Positions 23,526 through 35,900 are shown, numbered from the stretch's first letter. The stretch: 64,000 bases of DNA from Lactarius indigo (GCA_025766275.1 JAFKAC010000041.1:124001-188000); one strand, 5' to 3'. A program made the numbers and translations. The notes: generated by a model not told the origin, from the letters alone.

Positions 23526-26500
23526 AAAGGATGACTTCACACTGACCGTCAGTTGGGCTCATTGGCTCGGCGTCGAATTCGGCCAGCAGTGTCGGAGAGA
23601 CTATGCTGAACGTCTCTTCAATCGTATCTAACACATGCGACGGTGCTGTGTCGGAGAGCAAGGTGTCGATCTCACTGAGTAAGAGGGAAACCATGGTTGC
23701 GAGTTCTACGACACCAGGACGGCTAAGCCACAACCTCGAGCTGTGGCTTTCTGTGCCAAGGATAGCTGATAAGCGCCCCAGCGCCTCGTCGCCAATTTGA
23801 ATAGTCGGGTCGGCGCTCGCCGCTAGACGACTTACGACCAACGCCTCGACACAACGTCCTACCGCACGGCAAGCTCGGTCCGTTTCGGTCCGAATTTGGT
23901 GAATAATTTCCGGACTTGCAAGGTCGAGGAATTCAGGCGCAAACAGCTGAGAATCACCAAGTTGTTGGAGCTCTTTTCCCAAATACCACAGGCCGTAGAG
24001 ACACATTCTCAGACAGCGCGTGCGTACTTCTTCCGGGAGAGGGAAGGTCCTCAGTGTGCACGTCTTGAGGAGGTCGCGAAGGAGGGATACGACGATGGAT
24101 TTAATCGAGGTATCAGGTGTGTTCATCAGGGCGTCTGGCTGATCTAGATGCAGCTCGACCTTCAATTCAGCCGGAAGGGCTTGAACGAGGATACCGATTG
24201 TCTGTCTGACTATATGTTGCACATCTGACGGAACCGTATTGGTGACAAAGGAGTCGACCTCGCGGGATGCGAAGGAAACCATGTTCACAAGCTGAATGAT
24301 ACCAGGCTTAAAATGTCGATGGATCACCTTCGAGCTAAGGTCGTCAATACCAAGAATAGCTGATAGGGAAGTCAGCTCGCGCCTCCCAAATCGACTGAAC
24401 CTGGTCGCGAATCGGTTGACGACCAACGATACGAAACAGCGCCCTGTCACGCGGGTAACGAGGTCTTCTTCGTCATGAATGCGGCGTGCTATTTCTGGCG
24501 TGATGAAGTGGATAGGGAAAAGGTCTAATGTCGGCAACGACCGAGGAGCACGAAGGCGATGACATGCTATTTCGTGGTACCACAGGCTCTTCAGACACGT
24601 TATGCGCACTTCATTTGGGAGAGGTGGGGTTCCGGGGTTCCCTATTATGGACCTCTCGAGGAGGTCATTTAGTCGGTTTCGAAGATTGGTTCCAAACCCG
24701 CCACCAGACTCTACCTGACTATTCCTGGTGTCCACCCCAGCTGGGAGAGTGTAGAGCAGGATGCTAAATGTCTGTTGGACCACATCCCACACATCCAACT
24801 TCTCTCTGTCGCCGGTCCTGTGGATGGGGAACACGGGGGTGGGGGATGTGGACCATGTGGTAGGGCCAGGGGTGGGGTAGTAGGGGGATATGAAGGTGCC
24901 AGGGGTGGTGTATATGGTCGTGCCAGGGATAGGGTATGTCGTACCAGGGATAGGGTATGTCGTGCCAGGGGTAGGGTACACAGTCGTGCCAGGGATAGGG
25001 TACACAGTCGCGCCAGGGACTGGGTACACGGTAGCGCCAGGGTCGTACATGGTGGCACCAGGGTCAGGGTACATGGGGTACACGGTCGTGCCAGGGTTGG
25101 GGTACACGGTCGTGCCAGGGACATGGTAGAAGGGGGACATGGTAGGGGCAGGGGCAAGGGCTGGCATGGGAAAGGTGGGTAATGGGAACATGGGGGTTCC
25201 CGTGGAGCCAACTTCACTGAGTACAAGGGAAAATAGGGCCATATGTTCGATAGCGCCCGGAAGTTCAAGCCAAACCTCTACGTCATGGTTCTCGGCACCA
25301 AGGATAGCGGAGAGGCATGCCAGCTCCTGATCACCAACACTAACGGTGCCTGAGTTGATATCAGCTGCAAGCTTAGTTACGACCAACGCCTCGAAACAAT
25401 ATCCTAACACGCGAGAAGTCCGATCCCCTTCCTGCTGAATGCGGCGCGTGTTCTCTGGTGTGACAATGACATGGAGGAAATAGGGCGGCAATTGCTTGGA
25501 AGCGCCAAGCTGATGGTACGCTTTTGCATAAAACCACAGGCTCTTCAGGCACAATCGCAGACAGGCCTTGCGCACGTCGTCCGGGAGAGTTGAGGAGCCT
25601 GATATGTACATCTGAAGGAGGTTTCGGAGGCGTGATGCGATGATGCGATCAAAATTGCCACCTATGATATTGGTTTGTGTGTTCGACCAATTGAACGGTA
25701 GTTCGATGGCCTCTTCAGCAGGAAGGGTCTGAGATACGATATCGAGCGTCTGTTGGACTACATCAAGAACATCTGACGGCACTGCGTTGGCGATCAAGGA
25801 GGAAAAGTCATCCAACGCGAGGGATACCATGCTCGCGAGCTGGACTACGCCTGGCTGCGTAAGGCACAGCCTCACGTCCCGGCTTTCGGTCCCAAGGATA
25901 GTTGATAGGCATGCCAGCTGCTCATCGTCGATTTGAATATTCGAGTCCGCACTTGGTTTGACGTCAGCCGCCAGCTTCGTTACGACCAATGTACCGAAAC
26001 AAAGTCCCATCACATGGATAACTGGGTCCAGTTCGATCTGAATTCGACGAATGATCTCTGGACTGGCAAGGGTGCGGGGAAAGTAGGATGGCAACGGCTC
26101 AGAAGCACCAGACTGATTGAACGCTCTTCCGAAATAGCACAGGCACTTCAGACACACCCGTAGACGGCGCTTGCGCTCTTCCTCGTTGAGAGGTGACGCC
26201 CCTGGTACGCAAGTCTCGAAGAGGTTGTAGAGGCGGGATCCGAAGATGGCATCGGTCGGCGACTTTTCGGACATGAGGGGAAGGATTGCCGAGGTCGCAT
26301 CTGGAACAGTACGGGAGTCGAAGAACCCTGGCACGCCTGCGGCAAATGTTTCGATCTCTTTGTCTTCGTCGAGAGCCGTAATTGTCCATTCGAGCGCACT
26401 CGCGACTACCGTGGATGGAGCACCTTTGGCATTACGCTCAGTGCTCTTCCGTAGGCCTTCGGAAAGCCACTGTCGATGTACTTTGACTTGATTTTTGAGC

Positions 26501-27703
26501 GCCTCCCTCCACCTTTCAACACCCGACGCCGTCACGTGCTGGTTGACTCGACTCCATAACTTCAATAAGGGATTATGAAATAGGCCCTCGATTCCGAGCG
26601 CGGCCTTTAAAACAACGACCAAGGAAAGCTGAGACAACCGCCATGTGAGTCCTGACAGGGGTGTGGCATAAGGGCAATTGAGGTACAAGTTTGGTAAAAT
26701 CGTCAACACTGTGTACGCCAGAGCGAACGCCGCGACCCAGCCGAGGGTGAAGTATGAAACTGTCTTGTCAATGGGGAAAAGGAAGTCGACGAGGCCAGCG
26801 AAGAAGAGGAAGACAGATATGTGGAGGATCGTCGGCATCGTCGCGACCGCTCGAGCCATTCCGAACTTGCTAATCCCATCGAATACGTATGCTCGCATAC
26901 GCGCACGCCTATGAGGTGCACCGTGGTGCTGAGCAAGTTCCTGATACCGTCGGGCCCACTGCTGCATCAATGTCGCGGATAGCGCGCAGGTCAGGCTGAG
27001 GACCAAACTGAGGAACCACAGCACGTTGACCCTGACTGCGGACGTTGTTGGTTTGAATGGCTGATTGCTCTTCGCTACAACGCTCGCGAGAGGTGTCCCA
27101 TTGGAGATATTGACGAGTTGTACCGATATTTGAGTGAGGAGTGCATTGGTCGTATCGCTAGGATTGGGAGATAACAGCTTGTAACTTTCGATAATGAAGG
27201 CGGCGACGGTGGCGGAGAATAGACCAGTCTTCGACGTGTGTCTCAGCTGGTAGATACGCACAAGATAGAGAAGGGCTCACAAAGACGAGGATCCCCTCTG
27301 TGTCCCCCTTCCAACTCTCGGTTACGTCCTTATCCTGCTTCTCGGCCTCGGTGAGGTACATGGACCACAGTCCATCAGAAGAGTCTCCGTACTTCTCGCC
27401 TAGTGCATGAATGAGAATAGTACAAGCTGTGACATGTCGAATGAACGTACCCAGCAGAGGATCTGGATTACCCGCAATTTGCGCTGGAGGTGTGACAGGA
27501 GTGTTCCCATGAGGACGGTCATTTGTACTTGTGACCTGAAGCTGAGCATCTGCGGTATCTGGAGGTCGTGGATAAGTGGAACTTGGTGTCCGCAGATCTG
27601 CGGTGGTTGTAATAGGCTCTGCGATAACTGCGGATTGAGGACGTCGAAGATCTGTGGTAGTAGCAGGCTGGTTCCCATGGATCTGAGCCTCAATATCCGC
27701 CAT
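23524..27703 (-). CDS. DUF6535 membrane protein with about 200-residue helical repeats (copy B)
   Basis: Spliced as 27703..27281 and 27228..23524 (52-nt intron GTGAGC..AAG), about 1374 residues as read to the first stop. The order matches copy A: MADIEAQIHG start, Pro/Thr-rich head, GLWSMYLTEAEKQD, TEGILVF, TGLFSATVAAFIIESYKLL, three further hydrophobic segments, then four repeat units. A proline-rich minisatellite linker (VYPIPGTTVYPTPGTT-type 8-9-residue units) sits after unit 2. The DUF6535 module differs from copy A at only a few positions (S/F, I/V, M/L type changes), so the duplication is recent. A fifth unit continues past the stop (22627-23525). Function unknown; inference only: a membrane-anchored protein with a large alpha-solenoid-like cytosolic scaffold. 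Confidence 0.82.
24880..25140. repeat. 24-27-bp coding minisatellite in DUF6535 copy B
   Basis: Imperfect tandem units on the plus strand built on gtgccagggatagggtacac. They code on the minus strand for Pro-Gly-Thr-Thr-Val-Tyr-Pro units. It sits at the same inter-unit position as the array in copy A but has a different unit length. Confidence 0.85.
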
Positions 27704-28115
27704 TTCTGAGTATCGAAGAATGTAGCGAGGAGAGCTGCGACACAGAGGGGGCCACCCGACAGTTATCCTAGGATCGAACGCCTCCTCCAACGTTGACCGA
27801 TTAGGACTAGCGGATTACGTTACTGTATGCACGACTCCAAGCCCGTAGTCCATCCCAACCTGATCTACGAAATGCCTCATTACCAAGCCGATGTCGTTAA
27901 ATGTATTTCCTATTTACGACATGTCGTCTTAAAGGAGCCTGAGAGTGTGAACCAAGGTGTAAACAAACAGGAGCAGAGTCACGGGGTTGCTAGAGGAACG
28001 GTTAGAACGCAAACGCAAACGTAAATGGGACTGGATCCAAAAAAGAAAAACGTAGATAGGATATCATGGACACAGAAGTGAGGTCATAGCGTGCCGGAGG
28101 AGGTACAGTGCGTTT
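27704..28115. other. Upstream region of DUF6535 copy B
   Basis: No coding sequence seen. It should contain the copy B promoter. Confidence 0.35.
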
Positions 28116-28180
28116 TAAAGTCACTTAGTTGGTAGTGCAATGTCAGAGTGGGTCGTGGATTCGAACCAGGAGCCAATGCT
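28116..28180 (+). repeat. tRNA-like sequence with A- and B-box words (possible SINE head)
   Basis: The plus strand reads cacttagttggtagtgc, close to the tRNA A box (tagctcagttggtagagc), and about 25 bases later gtggattcgaacc, close to the B box. The spacing suits an internal Pol III promoter, but the segment does not close an acceptor stem and lacks the 3' half of an anticodon stem, so it is not a functional tRNA. A tRNA-derived SINE or tRNA relic is the simplest reading. Confidence 0.35.
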
Positions 28181-28432
28181 GCGTCGCCAAGCTGTTGCGC
28201 ATACACTGGCAGGTCTGACACGCTCCGGATCCATGCCAGAGAAGGTCCGCGCGCCGGTAGTGAACCGGTGAACCGCGCACATGGCCCCATGAGGGCGCAA
28301 ACACCCGCAATCATAAAATGCTTGACTTGTGCCACTTCCGAATCTGCGTTACTGTAAATGTGCGCGTACACACAAAGCTCTATTCTAATTACTGTGAAAG
28401 AAAGCAATTACACAAAACATCTAGGGTATATA

Positions 28433-29788
28433 TCACAGCCCTGGGACCTCCAACGCGCCCTCGAGTCCCACACGCACACCAATTACCCGCGCCACGCGTC
28501 GCTCGATACGCTCCTCGAGTCCGTGCATCGCCGCATCCCACCAGCGCTCGGGACCTTCCGGTACGGCCCGCCACGCGCCGCGGTACAGCTCGCGCATTCT
28601 CTTACTCCCAAGCTCTACCGCGCGTGCACGCGCAGCGGCACCCTGTTCGTACGTCGCGCCAAATCCCTCGCCCGCGAGCACGAGCGCAGGCGGAACCGTG
28701 ATTCTCCCATGCTTAAACACCATCACGTTCACGGAGATGCAGTGGAGCGTTGCGCCGTCCGGCTCGGGCTCGTGCGCCGCGGCTACGGCGCGCGCGACGT
28801 GTGCTTGGAGGTTTGCGCTGGAGGCCGATGGCGTCGGCGCGGAGGAGCTGCTGTCGTCGTCGGCTTTGGAGCCGGGGCTGTTGGTGGTGGATGGTGCGGA
28901 CCGGCGCGATGCGGGTTTGTGGTGGGAGACAAAGCGGTGGACGATATAGAGCTACATGAAACAGAAGATGAGCAGGCGTCAGGCGGGCGAGTGAGTGAGT
29001 GAATCGTACCCATTTGTGGTCCCAGCCGACGATTTGCGAGCGTACCTCGTAGCGCGCAAATATAGGGATCTCACGTAGGAATTGGAAGTGTGTGCCTGCA
29101 CGAGACGATGCGATCAGCAGAGTAGCCGGGGAGTGACTGCAACACGAGACATACCGGCCAGCGCGACCCCGCCCCCGGCGAGTATATACGAAGGAAAGAC
29201 GTACAAGACGCTGTTCGTACGCGCCAAATCAAGGAGCTATTTTGGTGCATGACGCTCAGCCCTAGCCTCTCACCCGACTCGACCCGCGCAGGAATCGCTT
29301 CACTCACCTTCGGGTAAGACGAATTGCTGAGGTGCCAGTTGTAGTCACATTCATCAGGGCCTGCCAAAAAAAAGAGTAGAGAAATCAGCCAAGAAAGAGA
29401 AGTAGAAGTGTAACCACTACCAACCCGCCCAGGCTTTAGTCACTAACTTGTGGTCAAGCGGATTCTGGCCGACGGGCACAAGGTCGTCGCGGAACTTGTG
29501 CGCGTCGTTTTTGTTGGTGGAAGACGAAAAGAACGTGCGTATGCGCGCACGGCGGGCGAGCCACCACAACCTGGTGATGGGCAAGAATACATTGACTGAT
29601 AATAATTATAAGCAAGCGACACGAAAAACGTGTTTTGGAGAACGGAAGAATGGAAGCCACGTACAGTGCCAGACCAATGGCAGGGATCGCACATTCAGAA
29701 TGAGAAGTAGAAAAGCGAAAGTTTTAGCGAGCCCCGGTAAGACGCTGAGGCCGAGGGAGAGGGCTGCAGCTGGGGACGTAGAGAGCAT
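28433..29788 (-). CDS. THEM6-like thioesterase-superfamily (hot-dog fold) protein
   Basis: Six exons join in phase: 29788..29665, 29595..29425, 29360..29308, 29236..29155, 29095..29010, 28951..28433, giving 344 residues. An N-terminal hydrophobic anchor (TFAFLLLILNVRSLPLVWH) is followed by DECDYNWHLSNSSYPK, the hallmark of fungal THEM6/4HBT-like proteins. The core continues LLDLARTNSVLY, GTHFQFLREIPIFARYEVRS, WDHKWLYIVHRFVSH, a Ser/Pro-rich insertion, then GATLHCISVNVMVFKHGRITVPPALVLAGEGF and an Arg/Glu-rich helix ending EVPGL. By family this is a membrane-tethered acyl-thioester hydrolase-like enzyme; the substrate is unknown. No frameshift is visible, so it is probably a working gene. Alternative starts upstream cannot be excluded. 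Confidence 0.85.
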
Positions 29789-30894
29789 GACGTGGAGGGT
29801 GTTTGGGGCAGGTTATACTGTATGGAACCAGCTGTATTTATTCAATAAGAACCCAATGATAGGACGACGAGCCCATTCCAGCCGCCGAGGCGAACTGGCC
29901 ATCAGAAAAAGAAGAGAACTCTCGAAGTTGATTTTTCAGCTTTCGGCCCACGTAGTCCCGAGTACCGGCTGCTTATGGCAGACTTATGGCATTGTCCCCC
30001 AGTGAAGAGGATTGATTGCAAATACTGTACAGCATCAGCATGAGGCCGGATAAATCACGCGAAACTATGTCGTAAACCTGGAGTATCGCCGAGCTGAGAT
30101 CTCGAATATGAGGCTGTGTGTCTCTTCTATCTCTTGGTGGTCACGGTGCTGTACAGTTCTTTCAGAACCTAACTAGATTTTATTTCCTGTTCCCGCCCAT
30201 CCGGACACATCAACGAGACACGAACCGGGGATGAGAATGGTCGCTACCGTATCCTCACCGAGTTCTTCTCGCGGGGGCCGCTTAATTTCCAACGAACTGC
30301 CGTCTCAAAAGTCCTTCCACACAAAACGGATTTGCTATGGCCGCCCGCCAGAATTGGGGCTCTATCTGCAGCCGACCCACCTACACATGAGACTACACCC
30401 CAATAGTCCTGTCTGCAGACGGATAACAAGACCTAGGTGCGCCCATAATTACTACAATGAATCGACAGTTGACTACTTTTGGCGATAAAGTATAACGTCA
30501 AACGCACGAAGTTGAACCGGAGGTCAATGGCACAGCTTTTTGAGACCTTTGCAGTATGCTGTAGATATGTGACCTCCCACGCGCCGCCTCCTCTCCTACT
30601 TGTTTTTTCATGCCTGTACGCGCGACAATATTATATCAAGCCTATGCAAACCTTTACTCCACAAGTGCAATACACTACTTTGCGCTTCTATATTAAAGTG
30701 TGGGGTGGTCAACGACAAGTTGGTGATGAAATCGAAGATCCAGGTATTGCGAGCGCAGGAGAAAGTCTACAACGAATATCAGGAAAGAAATACAGTAGGA
30801 ACACTAATGCAATCCGGCAACTGTAAGGTCTTGCCATTCTGATATACAAAGGTATATTGGAGTCGAGTTATGATTGAGGAGAAAAAATCAAAAA
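29789..30894. other. Gene-poor spacer
   Basis: Only short frames without similarity. It contains the promoter region of the thioesterase gene next to 29788. Confidence 0.45.
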
Positions 30895-30974
30895 TGCATT
30901 GGCCGGGAGTCGAACCCGGGGCTAGGCCACTCAACAAGTGGGAAGACCCAATGTTACCGCTACACCACCAATGC
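30895..30974 (-). tRNA. tRNA-Gly (anticodon CCC), with a short intron
   Basis: The 7-bp acceptor stem GCATTGG/CCAATGC is perfect, with discriminator A. The D arm is GTGT..ACAT, the T arm CCGGG-TTCGACT-CCCGG, and the anticodon stem GGGTC/GGCCT (with wobble pairs). The loop TT-CCC-A is followed by about 9 extra bases (cttgttgag) before the stem closes, an intron at the usual place after position 37. The anticodon bases can pair with the intron (CCACT/AGTGG), as in eukaryotic pre-tRNAs. Two T runs directly downstream on the minus strand (30883-30894) fit a Pol III terminator. Confidence 0.9.
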
Positions 30975-31269
30975 TCAGTATACAAGAATATTCAAGCAGT
31001 GACTAAAATCTTGCGGCATTAACCGTCCGCTCCAGATCCAAGGGTCCAGGGGCACTGTCCTCTCTTCTCCCTTGTCCTCTCTCTGTTATTCTTTCTCGCT
31101 AACACGACAGCATTGAACAAGTATTGTGGAGCGAAGGACTGTCTGCCCCGCGGCTCAAGTTGGGCCTAAGTTAAGCTGTGTCGAGCGTTATTTGCCAGTG
31201 GGTGGCCAACTGATTCTCTTCTGCTGCGAACGCACGCTGCCAGTATACTATTATAACGAGGTAAATTTA
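30975..31269. other. Spacer, nothing recognised
   Basis: No coding or RNA signal seen between the tRNA and the foldback element. This is upstream of the minus-strand tRNA. Confidence 0.45.
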
Positions 31270-32583
31270 CAGCCGTTTACAAATCGATAGAGCGCTTTTC
31301 CAAAAAGCGTGGATCTGGCGGGGCTTCGGGAACCCCCGTGCTGGGGCTTACCACTGACTTACCGGGTTTTTTTTGAAATAATACTAATAATATACCGGAA
31401 AAATGACTAAAAAAAAAGCGATCAAAGCCTCTAGAGTAGACATAGTGCCCTTCTTAGTGGGATGGTAGTCCTCCTAAGGTGTCGTATGCAGCCTGCAGAA
31501 ACTACAGTTACAGTGTCCTGAGCCCCAACTCCGTCTGAGCATCCGCAGGTCTTGGGGCATGTGATACGTTGCAAGGTGTCGTGCACGCGTCCGCGGGACG
31601 TGCGCCGTCGTATGCGGGTCCGCAGTGATTGGGGATGTGTTGCTCTTGGAGGGCTAAACGTGCGTGGACGTGTGGCAGGGTCGGGAACAGAAACGAGGTT
31701 GGGTTGTTGCAGGTGGTCGAGAATGGTCGTGCACGTTTGCGCGTGACACGAAACTTCATATAAGTAGTCGCATGAGTCAAGAATATGGTTTTTTCGAGCC
31801 AATAAGGCCACGCGCAAATGCGGAATGCTGGGGAAAACAAATGTCACTGAACTCAACAGTCCGATGTGAGGACGAGGTAATAAGTCGGGCTCACTGTACT
31901 GCAGTCTGCAGAACAAATTGAGCACGTGACTGCCCTATTTCCTATCTTGGACATCAACACCACACCACAATTTCGTCACTTACATTTATCATAGTTGAGT
32001 CTGGCCCATTCGTTTTATTCCCCAGCTTTCTGCATTTGCGTGCGGCCTTATTGGCTCGAAGAAACCGTATTCCCGACTTATGTGACTACTTATACGAAGT
32101 TTTGTGTCACGCGCAAACGTGCACGACCATTCTCGACCACCTGCAACAACCCAACCTCGTTTCTGTTCCCGACCCTGCCACACGTCCACGCACGTTTAGC
32201 CCTCCAAGAGCAACACATCCCCAATCACTGCGGACCCGCATACGACGGCGCACGTCCCGCGGACGCGTGCACGACACCTTGCAACGTATCACATGCCCCA
32301 AGACCTGCGGATGCTCAGACGGAGTTGGGGCTCAGGACACTGTAACTGTAGTTTCTGCAGGCTGCATACGACGCCTTAGGAGGACTACCATCCCACTAAG
32401 AAGGGCACTATGTCTACTCTAGAGGCTTTGATCGCTTTTTTTTTAGTCATTTTTCCGGTATATTATTAGTATTATTTCAAAAAAAACCCGGTAAGTCAGT
32501 GGTAAGCCCCAGCACGGGGGTTCCCGAAGCCCCGCCAGATCCACGCTTTTTGGAAAAGCGCTCTATCGATTTGTAAACGGCTG
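31270..32583. mobile_element. Foldback element with about 590-bp inverted arms and TA flanks
   Basis: Left arm 31270-31857 and right arm 31994-32583 are inverted copies around a spacer of about 136 bp. The element starts CAGCCGTTTAC and ends with its reverse complement. Both ends are bordered by TA (31268-31269 and 32584-32585), as expected for a Tc1/mariner-type TA target duplication. Over the outer about 480 bp I found a single mismatch; the inner about 105 bp differ by about 15%, mostly transitions. There is no transposase. Mirror ORFs in the arms (164 codons minus, 128 codons plus) are products of the palindrome, not evidence of a gene. Confidence 0.85.
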
Positions 32584-32946
32584 TAACATAATCAAAAATG
32601 AGTTTATGATCATTATAAACTCAAAGGCCCAGCGAGAGTTAACTGTATAGCTTGATAATAATTTCGGTCACGACCTTTCCCGATTTTGCGACGATATGAC
32701 CGGGCCCGTACACCCAGTGGGAAGTCCATATTTAATTATCGAAATTTTGTGTTCTGGTAGATTATATAACATTTTTTCCATTCGAAGCGATTCCCCTCGA
32801 TCTATTGCTTCTCTGACTTGACTCGACCGGCTTGAATGTATTAGCCGCGTTACCAGTTAGAGCTATTAGTATTTACCTAAGACATCCCATTACACGGCGT
32901 GACAATCACGCGTTGGTGCTCTAAGTCCTCGCATCTTTCATCAAGT
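32584..32946. other. AT-rich spacer upstream of the CACTA transposase
   Basis: Contains the likely promoter of the transposase gene. I see no clear CACTA terminal repeat here. Confidence 0.4.
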
Positions 32947-35900
32947 ATGGCAAGCCGCAAGCCTGGGGAACGTCGTAAACTGAGGTTCATGTTAGATGAC
33001 TACCTCATCTCCAATAACATTAAGCCCAATCGTGTGTCCTCAAAGGAATCTGGAGTGCGCAAACGTCAAAACGCTCAGAATTCTATCCGTGTCTCGACTT
33101 CTCGTGCCCCTGCATCTGAGCCTCGTGTTGAAGACGGCCCACCCCCACACGAGTTGGGTGATTCGGCACCACTGGACGTTCCCAACGACGAGTCATCTGG
33201 GTCTTCTCGTGCGGCAGTGTCTTCTGACAGTGGCCCTCCTCCTACGTCTGAGTCGATTGTCTCTGATGCTGAGTATGGTCCGTCACCCGATGGGACTTGG
33301 ACGTGTGACCCTATGCCACTGGACGACCCCAATGACGAGGCAGCTGGTCCTTCTCGTGCAGCTCTGACGTCTACTGACTCTGGCCCGCGAGAAAACATCC
33401 AGCCAGACCCGCTCGAGCAACGCGATGGGGATACTGTGGCCCCGATACATCTCCCTGACTTGCAGACCACGCAGCAATTCATAGATCGGTTGCGTACAGC
33501 TGTCCTCGAAGAAACAGTCATGGAATCTGATGACATCTATAATTTGCGTAACCCCGAGCCTGCTCTCGACCTCTTGGATCCATCACCGCTTTTGAGATCA
33601 ATGAGGCATTTTATCAACAACGCCAGCGCATCTCGGGATCACTACGACAATATCCGAGCTATTGAATTATTGAACAACCCCGATGACGATTTCCTGTCCT
33701 TTGACCAGGTAAAGCGGCGTATTCGCCACCTATCTGGAGTAATCCCTCTGGAATATGACATGTGTCCGGACTCTTGTATTGCATACACTGGTCCGTATGG
33801 AGAACTTGACAAGTGCCCTCGGTGTCACACGTCTCGGAATCATCCTGAATCTCAGAAGCCTCGGAAGCGCTTTTCCACTATACCGATTGGGCCTGTCATC
33901 CAGGCATTCTACGGGTCTCGCGAAATTGCCGAGAAGATGCACTATCTCGAGCGAAAACTGGCTGAGAATGTTGAGGCGGCAAGACTTGGTGGGGCTAAGC
34001 TCGCTGTTTACGACGATACTGCATGTGGGCGGGAATTGCTTGACGCATGGAGCTCGGGACGTTTCACGAAGTCTGACATTGCACTTCAACTGTCCATCGA
34101 CGGGGCCCAACTTCGCCCCGATCAGCCGTCGGAGGCATGGGTATTCATATGGGTCATACACAATCTCCCGCCAGACATTCGCTATAAGAAGGCCTTCGTC
34201 ATCCCTGCAGCTATTGTGCCTGGTCCTAATAAACCTGGTGACATCGACTCCTTCTTGTTCCCGTCGTTGTACCATGTCGCCACCCTCCAACGCGAGGGCC
34301 TACGAGTCTTTGATGCGTCTCTCGACACTGTGATTCCCCGTTCGGTCCCTATGATTCTCTTCAGTACTGCGGATAGCCCTGGCAGCGCGTCGATGTCTGG
34401 AATGGTTGGGCATGGAGGAAAGCATGGGTGTCGACTCTATTGCCAAATGCCTGGTTGGCGCCGCACAGGAGATTCGCATTATTATCCTGCCATGAACCTC
34501 CCAGACGACCTGGACTATAGTGTCGCGGGATGCTGCCATCCTGACGTGACCGTTGCTGACCTTCATGGGTTTCGTAGCGACTTGCCCCGGAAATACAAAG
34601 AAAACCTGGAGTACCTTCTGGCTGCGCGTACTTTGACAGATTACAGTCGTCGTCGTCTCGAAGTTGGACTGTGCAAGCAAACATTGTTCAGTGGGCTCCC
34701 GAGTCAACCGCTCTTAGTTCCCGGTATTTTTACGATGGATATCATGCACCTTTCCGTTCTAAATGACCCCGATCTTTTTATCAAGTTATTCACCGGGAAG
34801 CTCAACTGTTATGCGCCGGATGATAGGTCCTCTTGGGACTGGGCCGTTTTTTACCGAAACCAGGCCTTGTGGAACGGGCACGGCGAGACTGTCTCTAGGG
34901 CAGTGCCTTTTATACCCTCAAGCTTCGGACGGGCACCAAGAGACCCCGCTAAGAAGATTAACTCCGGCTACAAGGCTTGGGAATTCCAGCAATACATATA
35001 CGGGCTGGGTCCCACTCTATTCCGTCATATTTTACCCAGAAAGTACTGGCTTAATTTCTGCAAGCTTGTGGCTGGTATTCGCCTTCTGCAACGCCACCGT
35101 ATCGGTTTCCAGGAGATTCTCAAGGGCCATGCATTACTGGAGGACTTCGCGCAAGAATTCGAGGGTCTATATTATCAACGTATGGAGTCTCAGATCCACT
35201 TCGTTCGACACAGCATTCATCTGCTCACGCACATTGCGCCGGAAACCCTAAGAGTTGGTCCTCTAGCGTGTTATGCCCAATGGACCCTCGAAACCGCGAT
35301 TGGGAATCTGGGCCGAGAAATCCGGCAAGATCGCGACTTATTTGCTAATCTCACACAACGAGCAATACTTCGCGCTCAGGTGAATTCTCTACAGGCCCGC
35401 TATCCCGCAATCAAGATAGAGGTCCACTCTAGGGACAGATCCTCCCTCCCTAACAATGCCTATGTATTTGACGAGGCGGCGGGCTATGCATTCCTCCCGC
35501 GCTGTGAAGAATACCCCGCACCACTCCTGGAGGAAGAACTCGAGGCGCTCAAAGTATACTGGCGACAACGAGATTGGCCCAATCAGGATTCTTGGCCTAA
35601 CGCCGTCTGTCGGTGGGCAAAACTTTGTCTGCCGAACGGACAGCGCGCGCGGTCTGTCTGGTTTGAGTCTAAGTCCACAAGCCAGCTACGCTGGACCTCT
35701 TGTGTCAAGGTAAGACACATGCGTGTCTCTGGGGTTCGCGTGTACTCAAACAAGTCTCGCAGGTAGTGTATAACGACCATATACGAGTAGTGAATGTCCT
35801 GTTCTACTTCTATCTACGATTTGGCGACACACGACATCCCTTGGCGATGCTGGCACTGTTCTCTATGCCAGATGCCGAGGTCATGACGGATTCCAGCGAG

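Noticed and set aside
22600..27800. Possibility that the DUF6535 genes are NLR-type immune receptors
   Set aside because: No P-loop, NACHT or NB-ARC motif is present; only a membrane module and helical repeats can be supported.
28358..29002. 214-codon plus ORF over the thioesterase gene
   Set aside because: Antisense shadow of the spliced THEM6-like gene; Arg/Gly/Val-rich translation typical of GC-rich antisense frames.
31431..31925. 164-codon minus ORF and its mirror 128-codon plus ORF (32036-32422)
   Set aside because: They are the same sequence in the two arms of the foldback element, with low-complexity Arg/Thr/Pro composition and no similarity. Openness in mirrored frames follows from the palindrome.
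33730..34707. Long minus ORFs inside the CACTA transposase
   Set aside because: Antisense frames within a 921-codon exon with clear transposase motifs on the plus strand.
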